DNA of 64,000 nucleotides from Flavobacterium sp. KACC 22763 (lineage in GTDB: Bacteria; Bacteroidota; Bacteroidia; Flavobacteriales; Flavobacteriaceae), in contig NZ_CP117879.1 of NCBI RefSeq assembly GCF_028736155.1, positions 4,402,001-4,466,000 on the forward strand, read 5' to 3'. The notes beneath the pieces were generated by a model. The model worked only from the letters and a program-made list of their open reading frames with translations, did not search any database and was not told where the DNA came from. A program made the position numbers and the translations under genes. This document shows positions 6,703 to 14,590 of the stretch, one piece after another (position 1 is the first letter of the stretch; each line of letters opens with the position of its first letter).

Positions 6703-8601
6703 TTAATACGCTCGAGCGTCTTTTCCTTCATAAAAATTCATGAAAGCACGATTTACAACTCTGTTTCCACCTGGAGTTGGGTAATCTCCTGTGAAATACC
6801 AGTCGCCTAAATTTTTAGGACATGCTTTGTGTAAATCGTCTACTTTCTGGAAGATGATTTTTACTTCTGCATTGATTTCTGGCGAGCTTAACATTTCTGC
6901 AATTTTATCTGAAATCTCTTCGTCTGTAAATTGATCGTATATTGCTGTGACATAGTTAACAACGTCTTTGTCTGCAAAATTTTCTTGTGCCTTACATTTA
7001 GCATAAACTTCGTCTACAATATGGTACAAGTTTCTTTCTTTTAGTAAAGCAAGTGCAGCTCTAAAAGCAACTAAGCCTTCTAGTTTGGCCATATCGATTC
7101 CGTAACAGTCTGGATAACGAATTTGAGGTGCAGATGAAACAATTACGATACGTTTTGGTTTCAAACGATCCATCATTTTAATGATGCTCATTTTCAATGT
7201 AGTACCACGAACAATACTATCGTCAATAATAACTAAATTGTCTTCTGGTTTAATTACACCATAAGTAACATCGTAAACGTGAGCCACTAAATCGTCACGG
7301 CTGCTGTCTTCGGTAATAAACGTTCTAAGTTTAGCATCTTTAATTGCTACTTTTTCTGTACGTATTTTCACAGCTAAAAGTTCCTGAAGCGTTTCAGCAG
7401 TTAATGTATTTCGGTTTTCTAAAATATAATTGTTTTTTCTCTGATTTAAGAAATCTTGAGCAGCTTCGACTAAACCATAAAATGATGTTTCGGCTGTATT
7501 TGGAATATAAGAGAAAACTGTGTTATCTGTATCACTGTCAATCGCTTTAAGAACAGCAGGTAAAATTAATTTACCTAAATCTTTACGTTCTTGGTAGATT
7601 TCGGCATCACTTCCTCTTGAGAAATAGATTCTTTCGAATGAACAAGCTTTTTTAACGGTTGGCTCCAAAATCTGATTCATAGAAACATTTCCGTTTTTCT
7701 TGATTATCAAAGCGTGACCTGGGTCGATTTCCTGAACACTTTCAAAAGGTACATTAAATACAGTTTGAATAACTGGTCTTTCAGAAGCTACAACGACAAC
7801 TTCGTCATCTTGATAAAAATAAGCTGGACGAATTCCGGCTGGATCTCTAAAAACAAATGCATCACCATGACCTAATAAACCTGCCATAGCGTAACCTCCG
7901 TCTAAATTTTTAGCTGAACGAGCTAATATTTTAGCAATATCCAAACGCTCTGCAATTACTGGAGAAGCCTCTCTTTTTGAATATCCTTCAGCTTTGCAGT
8001 CTTGATATAATTGCATTACTTCTTTGTCTAAGAAGTGGCCAATTTTTTCCATTACTGTAACAGTATCAGCCATTTCTTTTGGATGCTGTCCTAATTCAAC
8101 CAAGTTTTCGAAAAGTTCTTTAACATTAGTCATGTTAAAGTTTCCTGCCAAAATCAAGTTACGGTGCATCCAGTTACTTTGACGTAAAAATGGGTGAACA
8201 CTTTCGATGCTGTTTTTTCCGAAAGTTCCATAACGAACGTGGCCTAAAAACAATTCTCCTACATAAGGAATATTTGCTTTTAGCTCTTTCATGTCATCTC
8301 CAAGTTCTGGATGCGCTTTTAGTTCTTCACTAACGCGCTCATTGATTTGTTTGAAAACATCTTGGATAGGTTGTGAATGATTCGAACGAACTCTGCTGAT
8401 ATAGCGTTGTCCAGGTTCTACATCAAATTTAATGCTTGCAAAACCAGCTCCGTCTTGTCCGCGGTTATGCTGTTTTTCCATCATTAGATACATCTTCTGG
8501 ATTCCGTAGAACGCAGTTCCGTATTTTTCTTTATAATATTCAAGCGGTTTTAGTAGTCTAACTAAGGCTATACCACATTCGTGTTTTAAAGCGTCGCTCA
8601 T
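6703..8601 (-). CDS. purF: Amidophosphoribosyltransferase, long Bacteroidota form
   Basis: PurF commits PRPP and glutamine to purine synthesis. The N-terminal glutamine amidotransferase domain includes 'HECGIALVRL', 'NRGQDGAGF' (47-54) and 'GHVRYGTFG' (120-128). The PRPP loop 'VIIDDSIVRGTT' is at 457-468. At 632 residues it is clearly longer than the roughly 470-510 of classical PurF. The catalytic N-terminal cysteine is residue 9, so an eight-residue leader must be removed, as known for the B. subtilis type propeptide. A PfkB kinase gene lies upstream, but a terminator separates the two. The start is the only plausible ATG. Confidence 0.88.
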   Translation of the reverse strand: MSDALKHECGIALVRLLKPLEYYKEKYGTAFYGIQKMYLMMEKQHNRGQDGAGFASIKFDVEPGQRYISRVRSNHSQPIQDVFKQINERVSEELKAHPELGDDMKELKANIPYVGELFLGHVRYGTFGKNSIESVHPFLRQSNWMHRNLILAGNFNMTNVKELFENLVELGQHPKEMADTVTVMEKIGHFLDKEVMQLYQDCKAEGYSKREASPVIAERLDIAKILARSAKNLDGGYAMAGLLGHGDAFVFRDPAGIRPAYFYQDDEVVVVASERPVIQTVFNVPFESVQEIDPGHALIIKKNGNVSMNQILEPTVKKACSFERIYFSRGSDAEIYQERKDLGKLILPAVLKAIDSDTDNTVFSYIPNTAETSFYGLVEAAQDFLNQRKNNYILENRNTLTAETLQELLAVKIRTEKVAIKDAKLRTFITEDSSRDDLVAHVYDVTYGVIKPEDNLVIIDDSIVRGTTLKMSIIKMMDRLKPKRIVIVSSAPQIRYPDCYGIDMAKLEGLVAFRAALALLKERNLYHIVDEVYAKCKAQENFADKDVVNYVTAIYDQFTDEEISDKIAEMLSSPEINAEVKIIFQKVDDLHKACPKNLGDWYFTGDYPTPGGNRVVNRAFMNFYEGKDARAY

Positions 8602-8650
8602 TGTTTTTTGTTATTTGTGTGTTGTTGTAAGTTGTGTGTATTAACGTAAT

Positions 8651-8676
8651 AAAAAAAGCCCCGTTTTATCGAGGCT
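8651..8676 (-). terminator. Intrinsic terminator after the PfkB kinase gene
   Basis: On the minus strand AGCCTCG pairs with CGGGGCT around a short loop, followed by seven T residues. It ends the kinase transcript before purF, so purF needs its own promoter. Confidence 0.8.
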
Positions 8677-8684
8677 CTTAGGCA

Positions 8685-9608
8685 TTATATTTCTATGTCA
8701 AACTGAGTTAACGACTTAAATTGCTGTAATCGAATCGCTACTTCGGCTTTGCTTAATGATTCCATCCTTTCAGTTCCAAATTTCTCTACGCAGAACGAAG
8801 CTAAATTTGAACCGTAAATAATTGCATTCTTCAAGTTGTTAAACGAAATGTTTTCGCTTTGCGCAATAAATCCAGAGAAACCACCTGCGAAAGTGTCTCC
8901 TGCTCCAGTTGGATCAAAAACATCTTCTAATGGTAAAGCTGGTGCAAAGAAAACTTCTCTGTTGTGGAATAAAAGTGCTCCATGTTCTCCTTTTTTGATC
9001 ACCACATATTTTGGTCCCATATCTTGGATTTTAGAAGCTGCTTTTACTAATGAATATTCGCCAGAAAGCTGTCTAGCTTCTTCGTCATTGATTGTAATAA
9101 CATCTACACGTTTAATAACGTCTAATAATTCTGGAAGAGCGCAGTCCATCCAAAAGTTCATAGTGTCTAAAACTACTAATTTTGGTTTTTTCTCCATTTG
9201 GTCTAAAACACTGCTTTGTACTAATGGATGTAAGTTTCCTAACATCACAACATCAGCATCTTTGTAGTTTTGAGGAACTTTTGGCTGAAAATCAGCTAAA
9301 ACGTTCAGCTCCGTTACAAGAGTGTCTCTAGAATTTAAATCGTTGTGGTATAAACCGCTCCAGAAAAAAGTCTTTCCTCCTTTTACAATTTCGATACCAG
9401 AGATATCAATATTTTTTGAAGTTAAAAGATCTAAATGTTCTTGAGGGAAATCGTCGCCAACTACAGAAACAATGGCCGATTGCAAGTTAAAAAATGACGC
9501 TGATAATCCGATGTAGGTTGCAGCACCACCTAATATTTTATCTGTTTTTCCGAAAGGAGTTTCAATCGCGTCGAAAGCAACTGTTCCAACAATCAATAGT
9601 TTATTCAT
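8685..9608 (-). CDS. PfkB family carbohydrate/nucleoside kinase
   Basis: This 307-residue ribokinase-fold kinase transfers phosphate from ATP to a sugar or nucleoside. An early 'GGAATYIGLSASFF' stretch (27-40) matches the substrate-binding part of the family. PfkB signature 2 is 'DPTGAGDTFAGG' (232-243), with the catalytic aspartate at 238 and the anion hole in 'GAGD'. The substrate cannot be read off; ribokinase, adenosine kinase-like or other sugar kinase are possible. It lies upstream of purF in the same orientation and has its own promoter and terminator. Confidence 0.88.
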   Translation of the reverse strand: MNKLLIVGTVAFDAIETPFGKTDKILGGAATYIGLSASFFNLQSAIVSVVGDDFPQEHLDLLTSKNIDISGIEIVKGGKTFFWSGLYHNDLNSRDTLVTELNVLADFQPKVPQNYKDADVVMLGNLHPLVQSSVLDQMEKKPKLVVLDTMNFWMDCALPELLDVIKRVDVITINDEEARQLSGEYSLVKAASKIQDMGPKYVVIKKGEHGALLFHNREVFFAPALPLEDVFDPTGAGDTFAGGFSGFIAQSENISFNNLKNAIIYGSNLASFCVEKFGTERMESLSKAEVAIRLQQFKSLTQFDIEI

Positions 9609-9631
9609 TTTATGAATTTCGAATTAGGGTG

Positions 9632-9662
9632 CAAAGATACTTCATAAGTTACAATCTTGCAA
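9632..9662 (-). promoter_or_regulatory. Promoter of the PfkB kinase gene
   Basis: On the minus strand TTG (9662-9660) is followed after 20 bases by TATCTTTG (9639-9632), a full match to the Bacteroidota consensus. It is 24 bases before the ATG. Confidence 0.7.
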
Positions 9663-9814
9663 CGGTTTAGGTTCTCAAAATTTTCTTAAAAAAACGACTA
9701 TGATTTTGGGGTAAAACTATTGTAAATGAATGGGTTAAAATTGATTTTTAGTAGTGTTTATAATAGGTTTTTTGAATTTAAGATGCAACTTTTTTGAAAA
9801 TAATTGCGAATAAT

Positions 9815-10219
9815 TTACAGCTCGTACTTTTTATCAAAATAATTTTTTAAAATTCCAACCTGAATTAAAATCATAATTGGAACAATTAAAACGGCATACA
9901 GGATGTTTTTAGAAAAATGAATTCCTGAAAATGCTGTTGACATTCTATCAGAATATAATTTACCGACTTCGTCAATTTTGAAATCAGTTTCTGAAACAGA
10001 AAATAGGGAAACATAAATTACTAATGCTGCCACAGCCAATCCGATCGAAATCCAGATTGGTTTAGAAATTAATGGTTTGTATGTTTTCAGTTTTTTCTCT
10101 TCTAAAAGATGAACTTCAGCCATTATTTTAGAAGTGAAATCTATTGATGGTGACTGCAGTTTTTCATCAGCCATCATTTTTTCTATAAGTTGCTCTATGT
10201 TTTTATCGCTCTCTCTCAT
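9815..10219 (-). CDS. Small two-segment membrane protein, probable ECF sigma partner
   Basis: This 134-residue protein has a charged N-terminal half (1-47) and two membrane segments (about 53-71 and 104-124). It overlaps the end of the sigma factor gene by 17 bases, so the two are translationally coupled. Position and topology suggest an anti-sigma factor or regulatory partner that holds the sigma factor at the membrane. No zinc-binding anti-sigma motif (HxxxCxxC) is present, so the role is inferred from context only. Confidence 0.65.
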   Translation of the reverse strand: MRESDKNIEQLIEKMMADEKLQSPSIDFTSKIMAEVHLLEEKKLKTYKPLISKPIWISIGLAVAALVIYVSLFSVSETDFKIDEVGKLYSDRMSTAFSGIHFSKNILYAVLIVPIMILIQVGILKNYFDKKYEL

Positions 10220-10790
10220 AACATTCTATTATTTCTGGTTCTAACTGCTGTCTCAAAATTACGGCTAATTTCTGTCGGCTCCTAAACAATTTTACCTTTG
10301 CGTTATTGGCCGAAATATTCATGATTTTTCCAATTTCTTCTAAATTTTGGTCATCAAAATAAAATAAGGTTAAAAGGAAGTTTTCGTCACTTGGTAATAA
10401 ATTTAAACACTTTTGAATGGTTTGCTTTCGTTCTTTTTCTTCTAAAGCGCTCAATGCATTGTCTATTGTTTTAATTAAATGAGAAGAAAAATCATCTATA
10501 GAAATATTTAAATCATCTTTTTTGTTTTTCTTCAAACGGTCTAGGCAAGTATTGTAGGCGATTTTATAAATCCAAGTCGAAAATTTAGATTCTCCTTTGA
10601 ATTTTGTCAACGAACTATAGATTTTTATAAAAGTGTCCTGTGCAACTTCTTCTGCTTCTTCCTGATTTTTAACCATTTTTAGAGCCAAAGTAAAGATCAT
10701 ATCTTTATAACGATCCACAAGAACGGCAAATGCATTGGTCTCGCCCTTCAGGATTTTATCGATATAATGTTGATCATGTATTGTGCTCAT
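10203..10790 (-). CDS. ECF-type RNA polymerase sigma factor
   Basis: This is a 195-residue sigma-70 family factor starting at 'MSTIHDQHYI'. Region 2 is clear ('DMIFTLALKMVKNQEEAEEV' then 'AQDTFIKIYSSL' and 'STWIYKIAYNTCLDRLK'), and region 4 ends with 'EEIGKIMNISANNAKVKLFR' (helix-turn-helix). There is no sigma-1.1 or region 3 domain. The frame is open further upstream to 10934, but that part is AT-rich repeat sequence with no conservation signs. A GTAAC-17-CGTC element before the start suggests autoregulation. Confidence 0.9.
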   Translation of the reverse strand: MSTIHDQHYIDKILKGETNAFAVLVDRYKDMIFTLALKMVKNQEEAEEVAQDTFIKIYSSLTKFKGESKFSTWIYKIAYNTCLDRLKKNKKDDLNISIDDFSSHLIKTIDNALSALEEKERKQTIQKCLNLLPSDENFLLTLFYFDDQNLEEIGKIMNISANNAKVKLFRSRQKLAVILRQQLEPEIIECYERER

Positions 10791-10799
10791 ATTATATAG

Positions 10800-10825
10800 G
10801 ACGACAGTTTGTTTATTTAGGTTAC
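10800..10825 (-). promoter_or_regulatory. Putative ECF-type promoter of the sigma factor gene
   Basis: On the minus strand TTGTAACCT contains GTAAC (10825-10821), then 17 bases, then CGTC (10803-10800). GTAAC/GAAC and CGTC are classic ECF -35 and -10 motifs. The same element with the same spacing precedes the facing gene at 11081. The predicted start of transcription nearly coincides with the ATG at 10790. Confidence 0.6.
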
Positions 10826-10834
10826 AAGAAATTT

Positions 10835-11007
10835 GAAAATAAATTCCAAATTTTAAATCCCAAATTCCAATCCAATAACTATCAGAGTTAAAATTCAAAT
10901 TATACTTATTATATAATAGTATAAGCTTTGTCAAAGTTTCTCTGAATCAAAATTAATTGATAATCAGTTAGTTTTGGAATTTGGAATTTAAAATTTGAAA
11001 TTTTTCA
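10835..11007. repeat. 'aattccaaatt' AT-rich repeats between divergent genes
   Basis: Repeats of AAATTCCAAATTT and its complement AAATTTGGAATTT occur on both sides of 10920. A related cluster is at 13105-13180 between acpP and fabF. They appear to be dispersed intergenic palindromes. Confidence 0.5.
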
Positions 11008-11016
11008 CTAAAAGTT

Positions 11017-11042
11017 GTAACCTCATTTTAAAAACCCTCGTC
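11017..11042 (+). promoter_or_regulatory. Putative ECF-type promoter of the DUF6249 gene
   Basis: GTAAC (11017-11021), 17 bases, then CGTC (11039-11042), inside TTGTAACCT, identical in motif and spacing to the element before the sigma gene. It is followed by the small hairpin CCTC/GAGG and an A-rich leader of about 30 bases. Confidence 0.6.
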
Positions 11043-11080
11043 ATATGAGGTATATCAATCAATTAAAAACATAAAATATC

Positions 11081-11428
11081 ATGGACGACAAAATTTTAAT
11101 TCCAATTAGCTTTTTCTTAATGATCTTCGGGATTGTTTATCTTATTTATTCAACAAGAAACAGAGAGCGTTTAGCTCTTATCGAAAAAGGTGTTGACGCA
11201 AGTATCTTTTTACAAGGAAAGGGAAATGGAGTTCCAGCTTGGAAAATCTTTGTAGTAAATTTAGCATTCCTATTAATAGGAAGTGGTGTTGGAATTTTTC
11301 TAGCACTTCTCATTACAACTTACACTTCTCTAAATGACGGAGCAGTTTATCCTTCAATTATTTTCATTATGGCGGGAATCGGACTTTTGACTGGATTTAA
11401 AACAGCAAAAGATTTAGATAAAGAATAA
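11081..11428 (+). CDS. DUF6249-type membrane protein
   Basis: This 115-residue protein has three hydrophobic segments (about 5-23, 54-80 and 90-106) and the cytoplasmic stretch 'RNRERLALIEKGVD', which is typical of the DUF6249 proteins found next to ECF sigma genes in Bacteroidota. It is transcribed away from the sigma/partner pair and shares its promoter motif, so it is probably a target of that sigma factor. The function is unknown; the family name is from memory. Confidence 0.75.
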   Translation: MDDKILIPISFFLMIFGIVYLIYSTRNRERLALIEKGVDASIFLQGKGNGVPAWKIFVVNLAFLLIGSGVGIFLALLITTYTSLNDGAVYPSIIFIMAGIGLLTGFKTAKDLDKE

Positions 11429-11451
11429 TCAGTAAGAATTTAAGTTAGTAT

Positions 11452-11484
11452 AAAAAACGCATCAGGTATCTGATGCGTTTTTTT
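11452..11484. terminator. Bidirectional terminator between DUF6249 gene and rnhA
   Basis: Stem AAAACGCATCAG pairs perfectly with CTGATGCGTTTT around GTAT, flanked by A and T runs. It serves two convergent genes. Confidence 0.85.
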
Positions 11485-11959
11485 ATTCTTTAGATCCAAT
11501 GGTCTCATAATAAACATCGACAGAAAGCTTGGGCTGCAAAGACGCCATAACGGCCAATTGATCACAGCGTTCGTTTTGCGGATGATTATTATGACCTTTA
11601 ATCCATTTGAAATCTACTTGATGTTTTCGATATGCAATTAAAAAACGTTTCCATAAATCTGGATTTTTTTTGTCTTTGTATCCTTTTTTTTCCCAGCCAA
11701 AAACCCATTTCTTTTCTACAGAATCAACAACATATTTAGAATCTGAAACTACAAGGACTTTCATGTTGGGCTTTTTTAGTTTTTCTAAGCCAACAATTAC
11801 AGCCAGAAGCTCCATTCTATTATTGGTAGTGAGACGAAAGCCTTCGTAGAATTCTTTTTTGTGTGGAGTGCCCACCAGTTCCATCACGACTCCATAACCG
11901 CCATTTCCTGGGTTTCCTTTTGCTGCACCATCTGTATATATATGTACTTCGTGATTCAT
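11483..11959 (-). CDS. rnhA: Ribonuclease HI
   Basis: RNase HI cuts the RNA strand of RNA-DNA hybrids. The 158-residue protein has the complete DEDD set: D10 in 'IYTDGAAKGNPG', E50 in 'NNRMELLAV', D73 in 'VVSDSKYVVDSV' and D133 in 'ERCDQLAVMA', with the flexible-loop histidine 123 in 'IKGHNNHP'. The basic handle region (about 84-99) is present. The length is typical. It ends at a terminator shared with the convergent gene. Confidence 0.95.
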   Translation of the reverse strand: MNHEVHIYTDGAAKGNPGNGGYGVVMELVGTPHKKEFYEGFRLTTNNRMELLAVIVGLEKLKKPNMKVLVVSDSKYVVDSVEKKWVFGWEKKGYKDKKNPDLWKRFLIAYRKHQVDFKWIKGHNNHPQNERCDQLAVMASLQPKLSVDVYYETIGSKE

Positions 11960-11972
11960 TTATTTTTTTATT

Positions 11973-12101
11973 AACCATATAAGTAATAAAAGTTCATTTT
12001 AAAGTAGTGACTTATATTTCTAAGGTTTTTAAATTTTAGCGTCTTTGTTTATCTAAATTTTCGAAAGCAATCTTAAATCGCCTTACATTACTTATATGGT
12101 T
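11973..12101. repeat. 15-bp inverted repeat spanning the rnhA-purN gap
   Basis: AACCATATAAGTAAT at 11973-11987 and its perfect complement ATTACTTATATGGTT at 12087-12101 enclose about 100 bases of AT-rich sequence. This is another flavobacterial intergenic palindrome family; no gene lies inside. Confidence 0.7.
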
Positions 12102-12114
12102 TAAATTTTAAAAT

Positions 12115-12678
12115 TTATTGTTCTAATATTTTATGAATAATCTCTGGAAAATGTTTCTGCTCCAGTTCATGAATCTTCTCTGCAACTGTTTCTGGAGTGT
12201 CTTCATCTGTTAGGGCTACATTTGCTTGGAAGATTATAGCGCCTTCGTCGTAGTTTTCGTTTACATAATGAATAGAAATACCTGTTTCTTTTTCCTTATT
12301 ATTAACTATAGCTCTATGTATATGCATTCCGTACATTCCTTTGCCTCCATAATTAGGTAAAAGTGCTGGATGTATATTTATTATTTTGTTTGGATATTGT
12401 TCAATTATGTTTTCTGGGAATTTGAGTAAAAAACCAGCAAGAACGATCAAATCTGGGTCGATTTTCTGTATTTTTTGTAGCACTTTTCTCTCTAAAAGTT
12501 CGTTTTTTTCGAAAATTTCGACTGGAATTTGATGATTTTTGGCTCTTTCAATCACTTTTGCCGAAGCATTATTTGTAAAGACCGAAACAACCTTCGCAAT
12601 TTCAGTGTTCGAAAAATATTTTATAATGTTCTCTGCGTTAGTTCCTGATCCTGAGGCAAAAACGATAATTTTTTTCAT
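12115..12678 (-). CDS. purN: Phosphoribosylglycinamide formyltransferase
   Basis: PurN transfers a formyl group from 10-formyltetrahydrofolate to GAR in purine synthesis. The 187-residue protein begins 'MKKIIVFASGSGTNAENI'. The active-site stretch 'NIHPALLPNYGGKGMYG' holds the catalytic Asn and His, and 'NENYDEGAII' holds the Asp. The frame is open upstream to 12777, but the extra residues do not look like the family. It lies divergently from acpP, with the acpP promoter in between. Confidence 0.93.
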   Translation of the reverse strand: MKKIIVFASGSGTNAENIIKYFSNTEIAKVVSVFTNNASAKVIERAKNHQIPVEIFEKNELLERKVLQKIQKIDPDLIVLAGFLLKFPENIIEQYPNKIINIHPALLPNYGGKGMYGMHIHRAIVNNKEKETGISIHYVNENYDEGAIIFQANVALTDEDTPETVAEKIHELEQKHFPEIIHKILEQ

Positions 12679-12794
12679 AAAGTTGTGTGTTTTGAGAGTG
12701 CAAAAAACGGAATAAAAATCGAAAATAAATAGCTTTAAAAGACCTTTCTTGAAATTAATTTTATAAATTAGTGTCACATTTATAAACTAAATAG

Positions 12795-12823
12795 TTGTTT
12801 TAAAATAAAGTTTTTTATTTTTG
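12795..12823 (+). promoter_or_regulatory. acpP promoter
   Basis: TTG (12795-12797), 18 bases, then TATTTTTG (12816-12823). The ATG of acpP follows 30 bases later. Confidence 0.6.
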
Positions 12824-12853
12824 CCAACAAATTAAATTCTAAAATTAAAGATT

Positions 12854-13090
12854 ATGTCAGACATTGCATCAAGAGTAAAAGCGATTATCGTAGACAAATT
12901 AGGTGTTGACGAAAACGAAGTTGTAACAGAAGCAAGCTTCACTAATGATTTAGGAGCTGACTCATTAGACACTGTTGAGCTTATTATGGAATTCGAAAAA
13001 GAATTTGATATTCAAATTCCAGATGATCAAGCAGAAAACATTGCTACTGTTGGTCAAGCTATTTCTTATATCGAAGAAGCAAAAAAATAA
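12854..13090 (+). CDS. acpP: Acyl carrier protein
   Basis: This 78-residue acidic four-helix protein carries growing fatty acyl chains on a 4'-phosphopantetheine arm. The attachment serine is S37 in '[13 protein letters not shown]'. Length and acidity are typical. fabF follows 237 bases downstream in the same direction; the gap holds AT-rich 'aattccaaatt' repeats, so co-transcription is possible but not certain. Confidence 0.97.
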   Translation: MSDIASRVKAIIVDKLGVDENEVVTEASFTNDLGADSLDTVELIMEFEKEFDIQIPDDQAENIATVGQAISYIEEAKK

Positions 13091-13327
13091 TAATACCACA
13101 CCCGAATTTTAAAAATTCCAAATTTGAATGTCCAAATTCCAAAATTGGGATTTGTTTTTGAAAAATTGGATTTTCTAAAAATCGGGTGTTATTATTTTTT
13201 TAAAATTTAAATTTCGATTGATTTTCAATCAAAAAGATATATTTATATTGTAATTCCCATGGCTCTTAAATAACTATAAGTTAAGAAAGCGTGGGTTTTA
13301 TTTGTTTAAAGTACAAAATACATATTT

Positions 13328-14581
13328 ATGGCATTAAGGCGAGTTGTTGTAACAGGATTAGGTGCACTTACTCCTATTGGGAATAATATCCAAGAATATT
13401 GGAATGCACTTGTGAATGGAGTTAGCGGAGCCGCTCCGATCACATATTATGATACCGAGAAACACAAAACGAAATTTGCCTGCGAAGTAAAAAACTTCAA
13501 TATTGAAGATTACATGGATCGCAAGGAATCTCGTAGATTAGATAAATTTGCACAATACGCAATTGCTGCCAGTGACGAAGCTATTAAAGATGCTGGAATC
13601 ACAAATGATAACGTTAACAAACAAAGAGTTGGTGTTATTTGGGGAGCAGGAATTGGAGGTTTAGAGACTTTCCAAGATGAAGTATTGTATTACGCAAAGG
13701 GTGACGGAACTCCAAAGTTCAATCCTTTCTTTATTCCTAAAATGATTGCCGATATTGCTCCTGCACATATTTCTATGCGTAACGGGTATATGGGACCAAA
13801 TTATACTACGGTTTCTGCTTGTGCATCTTCTGCAAATGCATTAATCGATGCTTTCAACTACATCCGTTTAGGAATGTGTGATGTTATTGTTTCTGGTGGT
13901 TCTGAAGCTGCTGTTACAATTGCAGGTATGGGAGGATTTAGCTCAATGCACGCTTTATCTACAAGAAACGAAAGTCCAGAAACAGCTTCAAGACCTTTTG
14001 ATGCAACCAGAGATGGTTTCGTTTTAGGAGAAGGAGCAGGAGCTTTGGTTCTTGAAGATTACGAACATGCTAAAGCCAGAGGAGCAAAAATTTATTGCGA
14101 AATTGGCGGTGGCGGTATGTCATCTGATGCTTACCACTTAACTGCGCCACATCCAGAAGGAATTGGAGTTATTGCGGTAATGGAAAACACATTGAGAGAT
14201 GCTGGAATGAGCCCTGATCAAGTTGACCATATCAACACTCACGGAACTTCTACTCCATTAGGAGACGTTGCTGAATTAAAAGCAATTAGTAAAGTTTTTG
14301 GAGATCATGCTAAAAATATCAACATCAACTCTACAAAATCGATGACAGGACACTTATTGGGTGCAGCTGGAGCTATTGAAGCTATTGCTTCTATCTTGGC
14401 AATGCAACACGGAATTGTTCCTCCAACGATTAACCATACAGTTGTTGACGAAAACATTGACCCATCTTTAAACCTTACTCTAAACAAACCTCAAAAAAGA
14501 GAAGTAAATGTTGCTATGAGTAATACATTTGGTTTTGGTGGACACAATGCTTGCGTATTGTTTAAAAAATTAGCTGACTAA
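13328..14581 (+). CDS. fabF: 3-oxoacyl-[acyl-carrier-protein] synthase II
   Basis: FabF condenses malonyl-ACP with acyl-ACP during chain elongation. The 417-residue thiolase-fold enzyme has the Cys-His-His triad: C165 in 'VSACASSANAL', H305 in 'NTHGTSTPLGD' and H342 in 'SMTGHLLGAAG'. The C-terminal 'SNTFGFGGHNA' is also present. It lies downstream of acpP and only nine bases before rnc, the usual acpP-fabF-rnc order. Confidence 0.96.
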   Translation: MALRRVVVTGLGALTPIGNNIQEYWNALVNGVSGAAPITYYDTEKHKTKFACEVKNFNIEDYMDRKESRRLDKFAQYAIAASDEAIKDAGITNDNVNKQRVGVIWGAGIGGLETFQDEVLYYAKGDGTPKFNPFFIPKMIADIAPAHISMRNGYMGPNYTTVSACASSANALIDAFNYIRLGMCDVIVSGGSEAAVTIAGMGGFSSMHALSTRNESPETASRPFDATRDGFVLGEGAGALVLEDYEHAKARGAKIYCEIGGGGMSSDAYHLTAPHPEGIGVIAVMENTLRDAGMSPDQVDHINTHGTSTPLGDVAELKAISKVFGDHAKNININSTKSMTGHLLGAAGAIEAIASILAMQHGIVPPTINHTVVDENIDPSLNLTLNKPQKREVNVAMSNTFGFGGHNACVLFKKLAD

Positions 14582-14590
14582 TTTCTGTAT

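Noticed and set aside
8641..8680. A riboswitch upstream of purF
   Set aside because: The structure is a simple terminator of the PfkB gene, and no purine or other riboswitch core is visible in the short leader.
13091..13327. A possible gene or RNA between acpP and fabF
   Set aside because: Only AT-rich 'aattccaaatt' repeats are visible, with no reading frame or defined RNA fold.
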